From the NCBI GenBank assembly GCA_002085355.1, contig NATN01000009.1:1-23666 (forward strand): DNA of 23,666 nt, written 5' to 3'. Shown here piece after piece: positions 15,538-23,666 of the stretch (the first letter of the stretch is position 1; every line of letters begins with the position of its first letter). A program made the position numbers and the translations under genes. This DNA is from Candidatus Zhuqueibacterota bacterium 4484_87 (GTDB taxonomy: Bacteria > Zhuqueibacterota > Zhuqueibacteria > Thermofontimicrobiales > Thermofontimicrobiaceae). The notes under the pieces were generated by a model. That model had not been told where the DNA came from and did not search any database. It was given only the letters and a program-made list of their open reading frames with translations.

Positions 15538-16467
15538 ATGTCATTTGAGAGAAAACACCTATTAGGCTTGGAAGATGTCTCTGCGGAAGAAATTACCCAT
15601 ATTCTGGATACTGCGGAGACATTCAAAGAAATTTTGCAACGCCCCATTCCCAAAGTACCAACCTTGCGCGGAAAAACAATTGTAAATTTATTTTATGAGG
15701 CATCCACGCGAACGCGTTTTTCATTTGAATTGGCTGAAAAAAGACTCTCTGCTGACACGCTCAACTTTTCCACTTCTGCATCGGCTGTAAAAAAAGGCGA
15801 ATCTCTGCGCGACACAGCGCAAAATATCGAAGCAATGAAAGTGGACATGGTCGTCATTCGTCATTCAGCAGCCGGCGCACCTCACTATTTGGCACAATGT
15901 ATCAAAGGGTCTGTCATTAATGCCGGTGATGGCTGCCATGAACATCCAACGCAAGCGCTGCTGGATATGCTGACGATTCGCGACAACTACAAGGATTTTA
16001 AAGGGCTTCGCGTCGCAATCGTGGGCGATATTCTACATTCAAGGGTCGCACGATCCAATATTTACGGATTGACCACCATGGGAGCGGAAGTAGCACTTTG
16101 CGCTCCGCAGACTTTGATTCCCTATGAAGCGGAAAAGTGGAATGTCCGACTTTTAAATGATGTGGATGAAGCCATTGGTTTTGCCGACATTGTCATGGCA
16201 CTACGGATTCAGATGGAAAGACAAACGCAAAACTTTTTCCCAACGTTGCGCGAGTATCACAATTTTTTCGGAATCACAAGAGAAAGGCTGGATCGGGCCA
16301 ATAAAAAAGTTACTATCATGCATCCGGGACCAATCAACCGCGGCATTGAATTAGACAGCGATCTTGCAGATGATGAACATCATTCTGTTATTTTGAATCA
16401 AGTAACTAATGGCGTTGCCATTCGCATGGCAGTCTTGTACCTTCTGAGCGGTGAAACTCAGGAATAA
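15538..16467 (+). CDS. pyrB: Aspartate carbamoyltransferase catalytic chain
   Basis: PyrB condenses carbamoyl phosphate with aspartate to N-carbamoyl-L-aspartate, the committed step of UMP synthesis. The 309-residue product has the carbamoyl-phosphate loop STRTRFSFE (56-64), the mobile SAVKKGESLRDT loop (82-93), HPTQALLD (136-143), the aspartate-binding region with LRIQMERQ, and HPGPINRG. These features are those of aspartate rather than ornithine transcarbamoylase. No pyrI regulatory chain follows, as in PyrR-controlled operons, so it is presumably an unregulated trimer or associates with dihydroorotase. It begins 48 nt after pyrR; only a poor AAAGG lies upstream, which suggests modest translation or coupling. 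Confidence 0.96.
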   Translation: MSFERKHLLGLEDVSAEEITHILDTAETFKEILQRPIPKVPTLRGKTIVNLFYEASTRTRFSFELAEKRLSADTLNFSTSASAVKKGESLRDTAQNIEAMKVDMVVIRHSAAGAPHYLAQCIKGSVINAGDGCHEHPTQALLDMLTIRDNYKDFKGLRVAIVGDILHSRVARSNIYGLTTMGAEVALCAPQTLIPYEAEKWNVRLLNDVDEAIGFADIVMALRIQMERQTQNFFPTLREYHNFFGITRERLDRANKKVTIMHPGPINRGIELDSDLADDEHHSVILNQVTNGVAIRMAVLYLLSGETQE

Positions 16468-16597
16468 AATTTTGCATTTGACGATTGCTTCATTATGATT
16501 TCTTTTGGAAAAATAGTGGAGATTATGAGGTTACGGAACAATCGTTTCCATAAAATTAATTGAATTTTGATATTCCAAAAATTGGGTAAGAAAGCAG

Positions 16598-17947
16598 ATG
16601 AAAAAAAAGCTACAAAAAAGCCACGTCATTGGCGAAAAAATGTCCGGGGATAAATTCATTAAATCAAAAAATGTACTGCTTAAAAACGCGACTATTATTG
16701 AGAATGGTTATTCTGAAAAAGAAAAATGGGATATTTTTGTTGTCAATGGAAAAATTGACACGATATCGCCTGCCAAAGGATCACAACCATTCAGCGGAAC
16801 CGTTCTTGATTGTACAGGCAAACTGGTGTTTCCTGGGCTAATCGACATGCATGTACACTTCCGCGAACCAGGCAGAGAAGACGAAGAAACTTTGAAATCA
16901 GGCGCGCTTTCGGGAATAGCCGGTGGTTTTACTGCAGGGTGCACCATGCCCAATACCAATCCGGTAACGGACAATCGCGAGATAGTAGAATTCATCCTCG
17001 AAGAAATGAAAAACCACCTCTTTTCCGTTTTTCCGATTGCCGCCATCACCAAAGATCAACAAGGCGAAAAATTAGTGGAAATGGCGGAACTGGTTGATGC
17101 CGGTGCGGTCGCATTCTCTGACGACGGAAAATCAGTCGCGAATAGCCTGTTGCTCCGGCGCGCGCTGGAATATTCAAAGATGTTCAATGTGCCGATTATC
17201 GAACACTGCGAAGACGCCAACCTCGTCGTCGGCGGGGACATGCATGAAGGATTTGTTTCATCAAATCTGGGACTCGGCGGCATGCCTGCAATCGCTGAAG
17301 ATGTCATTGTAGCGCGGGATCTCATGCTCGCAGAATACACCGGTGGGAAAATCCACATAGCACACATTTCCACCAAGGGCTCCGTAGAATTAGTGCGCCG
17401 CGCAAAGGACAAAGGCGTTGACGTCACAGCAGAAGCGACTCCGCACCACTTCACTCTGACGGACGAGGCTGTGCGTTCATTCGATTCCAATTACAAAATG
17501 AATCCGCCGCTGCGCAGCGAAGAGCACGTCGAAGCAGTCATTCAGGGGCTGAAAGACGGTACCATCGATGCCATTGTCACTGATCATGCGCCGCATTCAA
17601 TCGAAGAAAAAGACGCGGAATTTTCTGCTGCTCCGTTCGGTATCACGGGTTTGGAAACAGCACTGGGGCTTATTGCCAGGCAATTAGTGAATCCGGGAAT
17701 TTTGACGTGGCAGGATATTGTTCAAAAAATGTGCAAAAATCCGTATCAAATTCTGGGAATGGAAGCGCCGCAAATAAAAGTCGGTGAGGTTGCAAATTTA
17801 TCCGTCATCGACCCCGCTGGTGAGTGGGAAGTTGATAAATTCAAAATGAAATCCCGTTCCCGGAATACACCATTCCACGGCTGGAAATTGCCGGCGCGTG
17901 CTGTCGCTGTTTTCAACAATGGTCTTTACTATTTGGTGGATGACTAA
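16598..17947 (+). CDS. pyrC: Dihydroorotase, class I
   Basis: PyrC cyclises N-carbamoyl-L-aspartate to dihydroorotate. The 449-residue product is a class I (Bacillus/Thermus-type) amidohydrolase: zinc ligands H85 and H87 in DMHVHFREPG, the GFTAGCTMPNTNPVTDN segment, D175 in AFSDDG (metal bridging in this class), H203 in EHCED, H256 in HIAHIST, and the catalytic D329 in TDHAPHS. The ATG at 16598 adds some 20 basic residues before the usual start of the fold (KNVLLKNATII). The ATG at 16640 is an alternative, and neither has a strong ribosome binding site. The 130-nt gap after pyrB is large for an operon but shows no terminator. Confidence 0.94.
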   Translation: MKKKLQKSHVIGEKMSGDKFIKSKNVLLKNATIIENGYSEKEKWDIFVVNGKIDTISPAKGSQPFSGTVLDCTGKLVFPGLIDMHVHFREPGREDEETLKSGALSGIAGGFTAGCTMPNTNPVTDNREIVEFILEEMKNHLFSVFPIAAITKDQQGEKLVEMAELVDAGAVAFSDDGKSVANSLLLRRALEYSKMFNVPIIEHCEDANLVVGGDMHEGFVSSNLGLGGMPAIAEDVIVARDLMLAEYTGGKIHIAHISTKGSVELVRRAKDKGVDVTAEATPHHFTLTDEAVRSFDSNYKMNPPLRSEEHVEAVIQGLKDGTIDAIVTDHAPHSIEEKDAEFSAAPFGITGLETALGLIARQLVNPGILTWQDIVQKMCKNPYQILGMEAPQIKVGEVANLSVIDPAGEWEVDKFKMKSRSRNTPFHGWKLPARAVAVFNNGLYYLVDD

Positions 17948-17987
17948 AATTTGATGGCGCTACTAATTTTTCTTGGGGAAAAAACTT

Positions 17988-19133
17988 ATGGATCAATTTT
18001 CGATTTCCGATCGCTGTGAAAAAATGTCGCCCTTTATTGTTATGGATATTCTCGAACGGGCGCAAGAACTGGAACGCAAGGGCAAGTCAATTATCCATCT
18101 GGAAATAGGCGAGCCGGACTTTGACACGCCTGCCAAAATAATCGACGCAGCAAAAGACGCGTTGGACAAAGGCGATACGCACTATACGCACAGTCTGGGG
18201 ACATTTGCTCTGCGTGAGGCTATTTGTCTCTATTACAAGAAAACTTACAGCGTTGATATTTCCCCTGATCAGGTTATCGTTACTTCAGGCACATCACCAG
18301 CATTACTGTTAGCATTATCAGTGCTCACCAACCCGGGTGACAATATCATTCTCTCTAATCCTGGATATGCATGTTACAAAAATTTTATCACTTACCTTAA
18401 CGCAGAATTAAATTTTGTCAATGTTTATGAAGAAGATGGTTTTCAATATCGGCCGGAAAAAATTCACGAACAAATTGATAACCGCACACGGGCAATTTTG
18501 ATTAATTCTCCCAGCAATCCCACCGGAAATTTATTGGCAGATGAAAAAATGGCAGAAATCGCCGCCATGAACACGATCATTATTTCCGACGAAATCTACC
18601 ACGGCCTCACTTATGGGGCGAAAGCGCGATCAATTCTGGAATTTACTTCTCGGGCAATCGTTTTGAACGGATTCTCAAAACTGTTCGCTATGACCGGTTG
18701 GCGTTTGGGGTATTTGATCGTTCCGCCCGAATTAGTGCGTCCTGTGCAAAAGATGCAGCAAAATTTGTTCATCTGTGCAAATTCGTTTGTCCAGCATGCG
18801 GCGGTGGTTGCTTTGACAGAACAGCACCAGGAAATCGATCACATGGTAAAAATTTACAATGAGCGGCGGCAATTTATGATCCGTCGTCTGCGCGAGATTG
18901 GATTTGGTATTACTGTGGAGCCGCGTGGCGCCTTCTACGTTTTTGCCAATGCAAAGAAATTCCGCCAGGATTCCTATAAATTTGCTTTTGAACTATTGGA
19001 AAAAACAGGCGTCGCTGTCACGCCAGGAATAGATTTTGGAGACAACGGAGAAGGCTATTTACGATTTTCTTATGCAAATTCAATAGAGAATATTTCCATA
19101 GCCATGGATAGATTGGAAAAATATTTATCATAA
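17988..19133 (+). CDS. Class I/II PLP aminotransferase, aspartate aminotransferase-like
   Basis: This fold-type I aminotransferase has 381 residues from the ATG at 17988, which has GGGGA 8 nt upstream; that site itself overlaps an earlier in-frame TTG at 17973. Visible hallmarks are LEIGEPDFDTP at the N-terminus, TSGTSPALLLAL for the cofactor phosphate, NSPSNPTG with N177, ISDEIYHG with D201 and Y204, the Schiff-base lysine K231 in NGFSKLFAMTGWRLGY, and the substrate-carboxylate arginine R359 in YLRFSYA. Substrate cannot be fixed from sequence; aspartate, aromatic or alanine-type transamination are all possible. It lies 40 nt after pyrC in the same direction, so it may provide aspartate for PyrB. 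That link is inference. Confidence 0.9.
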   Translation: MDQFSISDRCEKMSPFIVMDILERAQELERKGKSIIHLEIGEPDFDTPAKIIDAAKDALDKGDTHYTHSLGTFALREAICLYYKKTYSVDISPDQVIVTSGTSPALLLALSVLTNPGDNIILSNPGYACYKNFITYLNAELNFVNVYEEDGFQYRPEKIHEQIDNRTRAILINSPSNPTGNLLADEKMAEIAAMNTIIISDEIYHGLTYGAKARSILEFTSRAIVLNGFSKLFAMTGWRLGYLIVPPELVRPVQKMQQNLFICANSFVQHAAVVALTEQHQEIDHMVKIYNERRQFMIRRLREIGFGITVEPRGAFYVFANAKKFRQDSYKFAFELLEKTGVAVTPGIDFGDNGEGYLRFSYANSIENISIAMDRLEKYLS

Positions 19134-19199
19134 AACCAATAAAAAGCCCTTCAAGCATCCCCCTCGGAACAAATATTTTTCATTTTTTTCATTTTTTAC

Positions 19200-19228
19200 T
19201 TGACTTATTGAAATAAAATTGTTAATTT
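19200..19228 (+). promoter_or_regulatory. Probable promoter upstream of the TonB-dependent receptor
   Basis: TTGACT (19200-19205), 17 bp, TAATTT (19223-19228). Transcription would start near 19235, about 390 nt before the receptor ATG. No clear terminator separates this from the aminotransferase gene upstream. A perfect TATAAT at 19271-19276 lacks a good -35 box. Confidence 0.5.
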
Positions 19229-19241
19229 TTTTTCATGTTTA

Positions 19242-19255
19242 TGGAAGCGCTTTAA
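19242..19255 (+). promoter_or_regulatory. Candidate LacI/GalR-family operator
   Basis: The sequence TGGAAGCGCTTTAA has a perfect palindromic core, AAGCGCTT (19245-19252), with the central CG step typical of LacI-family operators (for example cre-like TGWAAGCGNTTNCA). It lies at about +8 to +21 from the predicted start, a normal repressor position. An 8-bp palindrome can occur by chance, so position is the main argument. Confidence 0.4.
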
Positions 19256-19301
19256 AATTAGCGACTCTATTATAATAAAACGATAGGATTAGTTCCTGGA
19301 T

Positions 19302-19457
19302 ATGTTCTCAATTATCAACAAAAATGTAGCATCGATTAATTTTCGCGTGAAACGTTGGAACTTACTGATAAATCACAATCAGGCGTGGAATGTGCTTTTA
19401 CATAAAATCTACAGCTATCTTATATCAAAAATGATGACTCTCCAAATGCGAATGTAA
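19302..19457 (+). CDS. Possible small ORF in the receptor leader (51 codons)
   Basis: The frame starts MFSIINKNVASINF and stays open for 51 codons. Its stop codon sits at the end of the 5' arm of a strong hairpin (19444-19479), so gene end and terminator-like element coincide. It has no convincing ribosome binding site (only GGA far upstream) and no recognisable domain; the composition is rich in N, I, K and L. It may be a leader peptide or chance. Confidence 0.2.
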   Translation: MFSIINKNVASINFRVKRWNLLINHNQAWNVLLHKIYSYLISKMMTLQMRM

Positions 19458-19487
19458 TTTAAGCGTAACATTCGCATTTTATATTTT
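19444..19487 (+). terminator. Hairpin in the receptor leader, terminator- or attenuator-like
   Basis: AAATGCGAATGT (19444-19455) and ACATTCGCATTT (19468-19479) are a perfect 12-bp inverted repeat with a 12-nt loop. TTATATTTT follows, a T-rich but interrupted tail. It lies between the promoter and the receptor gene. In the remaining part of the gap, 19488-19610, I see only a stray AAGGAGG (19530-19536) without a nearby start codon. Confidence 0.55.
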
Positions 19488-19627
19488 ATGACTATTTCAA
19501 TGGGTTCATTCAATAAATAAAAAATCGGAAAGGAGGCGATAAGCGAGAGACAAAAATTTAATAGTTAACGAGTTAAACTGGAACAATCACCCTAATTCTT
19601 TTCATTAACCTATCAGGAGGACACTTT

Positions 19628-22390
19628 ATGAAAAAACTACTCATTCTTGCGCTTGTGCTCATGCTTCCGTTGGCTGTATTTGCTCAGCGAGGCACAATCA
19701 CCGGTAAAGTAACTGATGCCAATACCGGTGATGCACTCGTAGGAGCAAATGTAGTCATCAAAGGCACCACGATCGGAAGCGCTGCCGGCATTGACGGCAC
19801 GTATAAGATCACCAAAGTGCCTGCCGGAACCTATACCTTACGCGCTTCTTTTATCGGCTACAAAATGGCTGAAAAACAAGTGCAGGTTACTTCCGGACAA
19901 ACAGTGGAAGTCAATTTTGCTCTCGGTGAAGATGTTATTTACGGACAAGCGATTAGCATCATAGCCGACCGCGCGAAAGAACGCGAGACACCGGTTGCTT
20001 TTACCGATATCCGCAAAGTGGACATGGTGCAGCGTCTCGGTTCTCAGGACATTCCGATGATCTTGAACACCACGCCGAGCGTCTATGCAACTCAGCAAGG
20101 TGGTGGCGCTGGTGATGCCAGAATCAACGTGCGTGGTTTCAGCCAAAGAAACGTTGCCATTATGATCAATGGTGTTCCGGTCAATGACATGGAAAATGGC
20201 TGGGTTTACTGGTCTAACTGGGACGGCGTGGCTGACGCTACTTCATCAATTCAGATCCAGCGTGGTCTGAGCGCCGTTAATTTGGCGACTCCGTCAATTG
20301 GTGGAACCATGAACATCATCACCGATCCCACAAGCATGGAAAAAGGCATTACGTTACGCCAGGAAGTCGGTACTGCCGGATTTTTGAAAACAACCTTTAC
20401 AGCAAACAGCGGTTTGATTGCTGATAAATTTGCTTTCAATGGATTAATCGTCCGCAAAACTGGCGACGGCTTTATTGATAAAACCTGGACAGACGCCTGG
20501 GCTTACTATTTCGGAGCAACCTGGAATGTGAACGCCAACAACCGTTTGGAATTGTACGCATTAGGTGCACCCCAGCGTCATGGTCAGAACCTGTACAAAC
20601 AAAACATCGCTGTTTACAGCCATGATTTTGCCAAAAACTTGAGTGATTACGATCAGGCTGCTTTTGAAAAATTTCAAGAAAGAGGCAGAACCTTTAACCA
20701 GAACTGGGCTCCGGTAAGTCCATCTTACAAAGGCCAGCAAAACTGGAACGAAGCGAACCATGATCGTTACGATCCCAATTTTATCAACGAAAGAGAAAAT
20801 TTCTTCCACAAACCGCAGGTCAACTTAAACTGGTTCAGCAAATTTAACGACAAAATGACTCTGTACACCGTGCTGTACTATTCAGGCGGACATGGCGGCG
20901 GAACAGGAACCTACGGCAAAGTTTACACTAAAGATGCCAACGGCGAATTGGGCGATGATGACTATAAATTCTACTATGGTCCTTCTCCCTGGGTCCGCGA
21001 TTGGGATGCAACAATTGCCATGAACTCCGGGCCTGCTGGAGATTACTATGTTGATAAATCGAAATTAACCAAAGAAGACGGTCAGTCTTTAGGTATTTTG
21101 CGCAACAGCCGCAACAACCAGTGGACCATCGGTGCCATCTCCAAATTGAATTACAAATTTAGTGACAATTTGAAGAGCGTCTTTGGCGTTGACTGGAGAA
21201 CAGCGGAAATCGAGCATTATCGTGAAGTCCGGGATTTGCTTGGCGGCGAATTTTACATTAAGACTCGCGATGAGTTTAACCCCAATGCAAAAGTTGGATT
21301 GGGTGACAAAATTGCTTATAACTTCACCAACACCGTTGATTGGTTTGGTTTCTTTGGCCAGGCAGAATACAGCACTGCCCGCGTGACTGCCTATGGTACA
21401 GCCGGCTATTCAACGATCAAATACACCCATACCAACCATTTCAAGAAAGAAGAAGGCACAGAGAATGAGCTCTATTTGAAATCCGACGTTATCGGCGGTT
21501 ATCAGGTTAAAGGTGGTGCCAGCTATCGCATTACCTCCGCAATGAACGTTTATGGAAACATGGGTTATGTCTCCAAAGTGCCGATTTTCGATCAAGTTAT
21601 TGATGACTACACTTCTACAGTGGCAACTGATCCTAAAAACGAAAAATTTGTATCAGTTGAAGGTGGTTTGAACTGGGTCGGTTTGGGCAACAAATTGTCC
21701 ACCAAGATGAATTTCTATTATACGACCTGGAAAGACCGCTCGGTAACCAGAGGCGTTCGCGATCAGGACGGAAATGAAGCCATTCTGTTTATTTCTGGCT
21801 TGAATGCTTTGCATCAGGGTGTAGAATTTGAAGCAGCATACAAACCGATGGAACTGTTCCGTCTGGATATGGCTGCCAGTATTGGTAACTGGAAATATTT
21901 GGATGACGTTGATGTACTGTACAAAGATTACAGTAATCCAGATAATCCTGACAAAAGATACCAACTCTACATCAAAGACTTGAAAGTCGGCGATGCTCCA
22001 CAGACACAGTTTGCTCTCGCGGGTTCTGTTTACCCGATGCCTGGTCTGACAGGACAGCTTGTCTTCCGTTATTACCAGAATCACTTCGCAAATTTCGATC
22101 CGACCAGCAGAACTGATGCGGATGACGACGGTCAGAGTTGGGAAATTCCGTCAGCTTACGTGATGGACTTCCATGCAGCTTATGATCTTCCGTTTAGCCT
22201 GAGCGGCATCAAATTCCAGTTGTTTGCTCATGTATTCAATATTTTGGATCAAGAATACATCCAGGATGCTGTTGACAACAGCAGTTACAATGCCTGGGGC
22301 GGCGACGATGACAAACATGATTCCGACAGCGCAGAAGTTTTCTTCGGCCTGCCGAGAACATTCAATGTCGGGCTGCAATTGTACTATTAG
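19628..22390 (+). CDS. TonB-dependent outer-membrane receptor
   Basis: This 920-residue protein is an energised outer-membrane transporter. A signal peptide (1-19, ending AVFA) is followed by a carboxypeptidase-regulatory-like domain (about 21-105, GTITGKVTDANTGDALVGANVVIKG and later GTYTLRASFIGY), the plug domain (about 110-235, with IPMILNTTPSVYA, INVRGFSQRNVAIMINGVPVND and TPSIGGTMNIIT), and a long beta-barrel ending in the aromatic NVGLQLYY typical of outer-membrane insertion. The substrate cannot be read from the sequence. The architecture is Bacteroidota-like, but no susD-type lipoprotein gene follows; the next gene is a phosphodiesterase after a terminator. The ribosome binding site GGAGG lies 8 nt before the ATG. 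Regulation may involve the operator-like palindrome and the hairpin in the leader. Confidence 0.94.
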   Translation: MKKLLILALVLMLPLAVFAQRGTITGKVTDANTGDALVGANVVIKGTTIGSAAGIDGTYKITKVPAGTYTLRASFIGYKMAEKQVQVTSGQTVEVNFALGEDVIYGQAISIIADRAKERETPVAFTDIRKVDMVQRLGSQDIPMILNTTPSVYATQQGGGAGDARINVRGFSQRNVAIMINGVPVNDMENGWVYWSNWDGVADATSSIQIQRGLSAVNLATPSIGGTMNIITDPTSMEKGITLRQEVGTAGFLKTTFTANSGLIADKFAFNGLIVRKTGDGFIDKTWTDAWAYYFGATWNVNANNRLELYALGAPQRHGQNLYKQNIAVYSHDFAKNLSDYDQAAFEKFQERGRTFNQNWAPVSPSYKGQQNWNEANHDRYDPNFINERENFFHKPQVNLNWFSKFNDKMTLYTVLYYSGGHGGGTGTYGKVYTKDANGELGDDDYKFYYGPSPWVRDWDATIAMNSGPAGDYYVDKSKLTKEDGQSLGILRNSRNNQWTIGAISKLNYKFSDNLKSVFGVDWRTAEIEHYREVRDLLGGEFYIKTRDEFNPNAKVGLGDKIAYNFTNTVDWFGFFGQAEYSTARVTAYGTAGYSTIKYTHTNHFKKEEGTENELYLKSDVIGGYQVKGGASYRITSAMNVYGNMGYVSKVPIFDQVIDDYTSTVATDPKNEKFVSVEGGLNWVGLGNKLSTKMNFYYTTWKDRSVTRGVRDQDGNEAILFISGLNALHQGVEFEAAYKPMELFRLDMAASIGNWKYLDDVDVLYKDYSNPDNPDKRYQLYIKDLKVGDAPQTQFALAGSVYPMPGLTGQLVFRYYQNHFANFDPTSRTDADDDGQSWEIPSAYVMDFHAAYDLPFSLSGIKFQLFAHVFNILDQEYIQDAVDNSSYNAWGGDDDKHDSDSAEVFFGLPRTFNVGLQLYY

Positions 22391-22418
22391 TAATAAACTT
22401 ATTCAGCTTCTTTAGCAG

Positions 22419-22454
22419 AAAAGCCCTCCTAATTTCAGGGAGGGCTTTTCTTTT
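22419..22454 (+). terminator. Intrinsic terminator after the TonB-dependent receptor
   Basis: AAAAGCCCTCC (22419-22429) and GGAGGGCTTTT (22439-22449) form a perfect 11-bp stem with a 9-nt loop, followed by CTTTTA. It lies 28 nt after the stop codon. The A-run before the stem could also let it act on the minus strand, where no gene is near. Confidence 0.92.
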
Positions 22455-22476
22455 ATCACCCAGGAGAACATTAAAA

Positions 22477-23666
22477 ATGAGATGTAAAAATCAGTTTTTC
22501 AGGACAAAATTCATTTGGCTTATTCTTTTCATTTTCACCCATTTTCATTCTGTCCTGGCAAATCAAAATGCTTTACAAAAACCCTATCTCATTCTTATTT
22601 CTTTTGACGGTTTCCGTTGGGATTACGTTCAACGAAATATTACCCCAAATCTTAATTTCATGGCGAAACATGGCGTTTCGGCACTTTCGCTGGAGCCAGT
22701 TTTTCCATCGAAGACTTTTCCCAATCATCTTTCCATTATCACTGGCATGTATCCGATTCATCACGGAATCATTCATAACGATTTTATCGATCCGTTCTCG
22801 GGCAGTCGTTATAAACTCAGCGACAAAAAAATGGTGCGTGACGCTTATTGGTATCAGGGAGAAGCTTTTTGGGAAACAGCAGAGAGGCAAGGGATCACCA
22901 CTGCCAGTTATTTTTGGCCCGGGTCCGAGCTGACGCTTGAGTATCGGCGTCCTACCTATTTTGAATTTTACGATGGAAAGCGCAGGTATGAAGACCGAGT
23001 GAACGGAGTCATTGATTGGCTGAAACTACCAGAGGAAGAAAGACCTCATTTCATCACTCTTTATTTTGAAGCGACAGACAATGAAGGACATCGCCACGGT
23101 CCCGACTCGCCGGAAATAAACAAAGCCATTCAAAAACTGGATACGACACTTGGCTTACTATTTCAAAAGCTGAAAGAGATTCATGTTTTTGAAAAAACAA
23201 ATATCATCGTCCTGTCCGACCATGGCATGACTGCCACAGCAGGAAACAAGATCATTAACATGAAAGATCTCATCAAAAATTATGACTACAGCACGCAGGG
23301 GACTGGCCCCGTCATGATGATCGATGCCAACAAAGAAAATGCGGCACAAATTTACAAACAGTTAAAATCACAGCAAGAGCATTTCCGCGTTTTCCGGCGT
23401 GAAGAGATGCCTGAATATTTTCACTTTTCCCGCCATCCGTTCATCTCGCCTATTATTTTAGTTGCTGATCCCGGTTGGACGCTGGTAAATCGTACGCTGG
23501 AAAAAATCGGCTATCGACTGTTGTCCAAAGGCAACCACGGCTACGATAATCACTTTCTTGATATGCATGGCATATTTTTCGCCATGGGCCCGGCTTTCAA
23601 AGAAAATTACCAAACAGGAACACTGCGGAATATCGACATCTATCCGTTATTGTGCAAAATATTTGG
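22477..23666 (+). CDS. Exported ENPP-type nucleotide pyrophosphatase/phosphodiesterase (3' end outside window)
   Basis: An uninterrupted frame of 396 codons runs from the ATG at 22477 (GGAG 9 nt upstream) off the right edge. A signal peptide ends near residue 28 (HFHSVLA). The alkaline-phosphatase-fold metal site of the ENPP family is complete: D44 in LISFDGFRWDY, nucleophile T80 in PSKTFPNHLSIITG, D201 and H205 in DNEGHRHGPDS, D248 and H249 in VLSDHGMT, and H354 in KGNHGYDN, with LDMHGIFFAMGPAFK after it. Family members hydrolyse nucleotide pyrophosphates or other phosphodiesters outside the cytoplasm. Length so far fits the roughly 400-450 residue bacterial members, so only a short C-terminus should be missing. 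No promoter is evident between the preceding terminator and this gene; it may depend on read-through. Confidence 0.93.
   Translation, partial: MRCKNQFFRTKFIWLILFIFTHFHSVLANQNALQKPYLILISFDGFRWDYVQRNITPNLNFMAKHGVSALSLEPVFPSKTFPNHLSIITGMYPIHHGIIHNDFIDPFSGSRYKLSDKKMVRDAYWYQGEAFWETAERQGITTASYFWPGSELTLEYRRPTYFEFYDGKRRYEDRVNGVIDWLKLPEEERPHFITLYFEATDNEGHRHGPDSPEINKAIQKLDTTLGLLFQKLKEIHVFEKTNIIVLSDHGMTATAGNKIINMKDLIKNYDYSTQGTGPVMMIDANKENAAQIYKQLKSQQEHFRVFRREEMPEYFHFSRHPFISPIILVADPGWTLVNRTLEKIGYRLLSKGNHGYDNHFLDMHGIFFAMGPAFKENYQTGTLRNIDIYPLLCKIF

Noticed and set aside
16708..17490. Overlapping open frames on the minus strand of pyrC
   Set aside because: Shadow frames of a well-conserved dihydroorotase, low-complexity composition, no start signals.
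19530..19536. Ribosome binding site AAGGAGG in the receptor leader
   Set aside because: No ATG, GTG or TTG follows within a usable distance, so it cannot start a gene as it stands.
1..23666. CRISPR array, transposase, integrase or tRNA
   Set aside because: No regularly spaced repeats, no DDE or tyrosine-recombinase motifs in any long frame, and no cloverleaf-like sequence was noticed on reading; a tRNA scan could not be run.

Overview
The window reads as a piece of chromosome from a Gram-negative bacterium of the Fibrobacterota-Chlorobiota-Bacteroidota (FCB) side of the tree, most likely a Calditrichota/KSB1-like lineage. This is an inference from three things: two secreted proteins that end in a type IX secretion (T9SS) sorting domain with the YPNPF motif, one of which also carries a dockerin; a TonB-dependent receptor with an N-terminal carboxypeptidase-regulatory domain; and a Bacillus-like PyrR system. 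Gene density is ordinary. Strong promoters share one pattern, TTGACA (or close) - 17 bp - TATATT/TATTAT, and most genes have a GGAG-type ribosome binding site. I saw no tRNA, rRNA, CRISPR array, prophage or insertion sequence.

Layout. At 1-391 there is the start of a minus-strand protein resembling nucleotidyltransferase-domain proteins, a 22-bp tandem duplication, a possible 40-codon ORF and a strong hairpin. Positions 392-3137 (minus) hold fusA (EF-G, TTG start) and a small secreted HEAT-repeat protein whose upstream region contains a near-perfect sigma-54 promoter. Positions 3430-3855 (plus) hold rpsT as a single-gene unit with its own promoter and terminator. Positions 3884-10778 (minus) hold a secreted M19 dipeptidase, a secreted M14 carboxypeptidase, a DUF72/YecE protein and a SWIM/SNF2 helicase, all in one direction. 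Positions 11165-14693 (plus) hold two T9SS-exported proteins with cohesin-like domains, the first also carrying a dockerin. Positions 14761-19133 (plus) hold a pyrimidine unit, pyrR-pyrB-pyrC plus an aspartate-type aminotransferase, behind a leader with a recognisable PyrR-binding hairpin and attenuator. Positions 19200-23666 (plus) hold a TonB-dependent receptor behind a roughly 400-nt leader with a LacI-type palindrome and a hairpin, then a terminator and a secreted ENPP-type phosphodiesterase cut off by the window end.

How the genes work together. PyrR, aspartate carbamoyltransferase and dihydroorotase form the first part of de novo UMP synthesis, and the aminotransferase may supply aspartate. 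The leader predicts transcription termination when PyrR is charged with uridine nucleotides. The two peptidases, the T9SS proteins, the TonB receptor and the phosphodiesterase suggest a cell that degrades and imports polymers or nutrients at its surface. The most interesting points are the PyrR attenuator in this lineage, the sigma-54 site in front of the HEAT-repeat gene, the cohesin-dockerin-cohesin arrangement in one exported chain, and an apparent in-frame loss of a conserved segment in the SNF2 motor.
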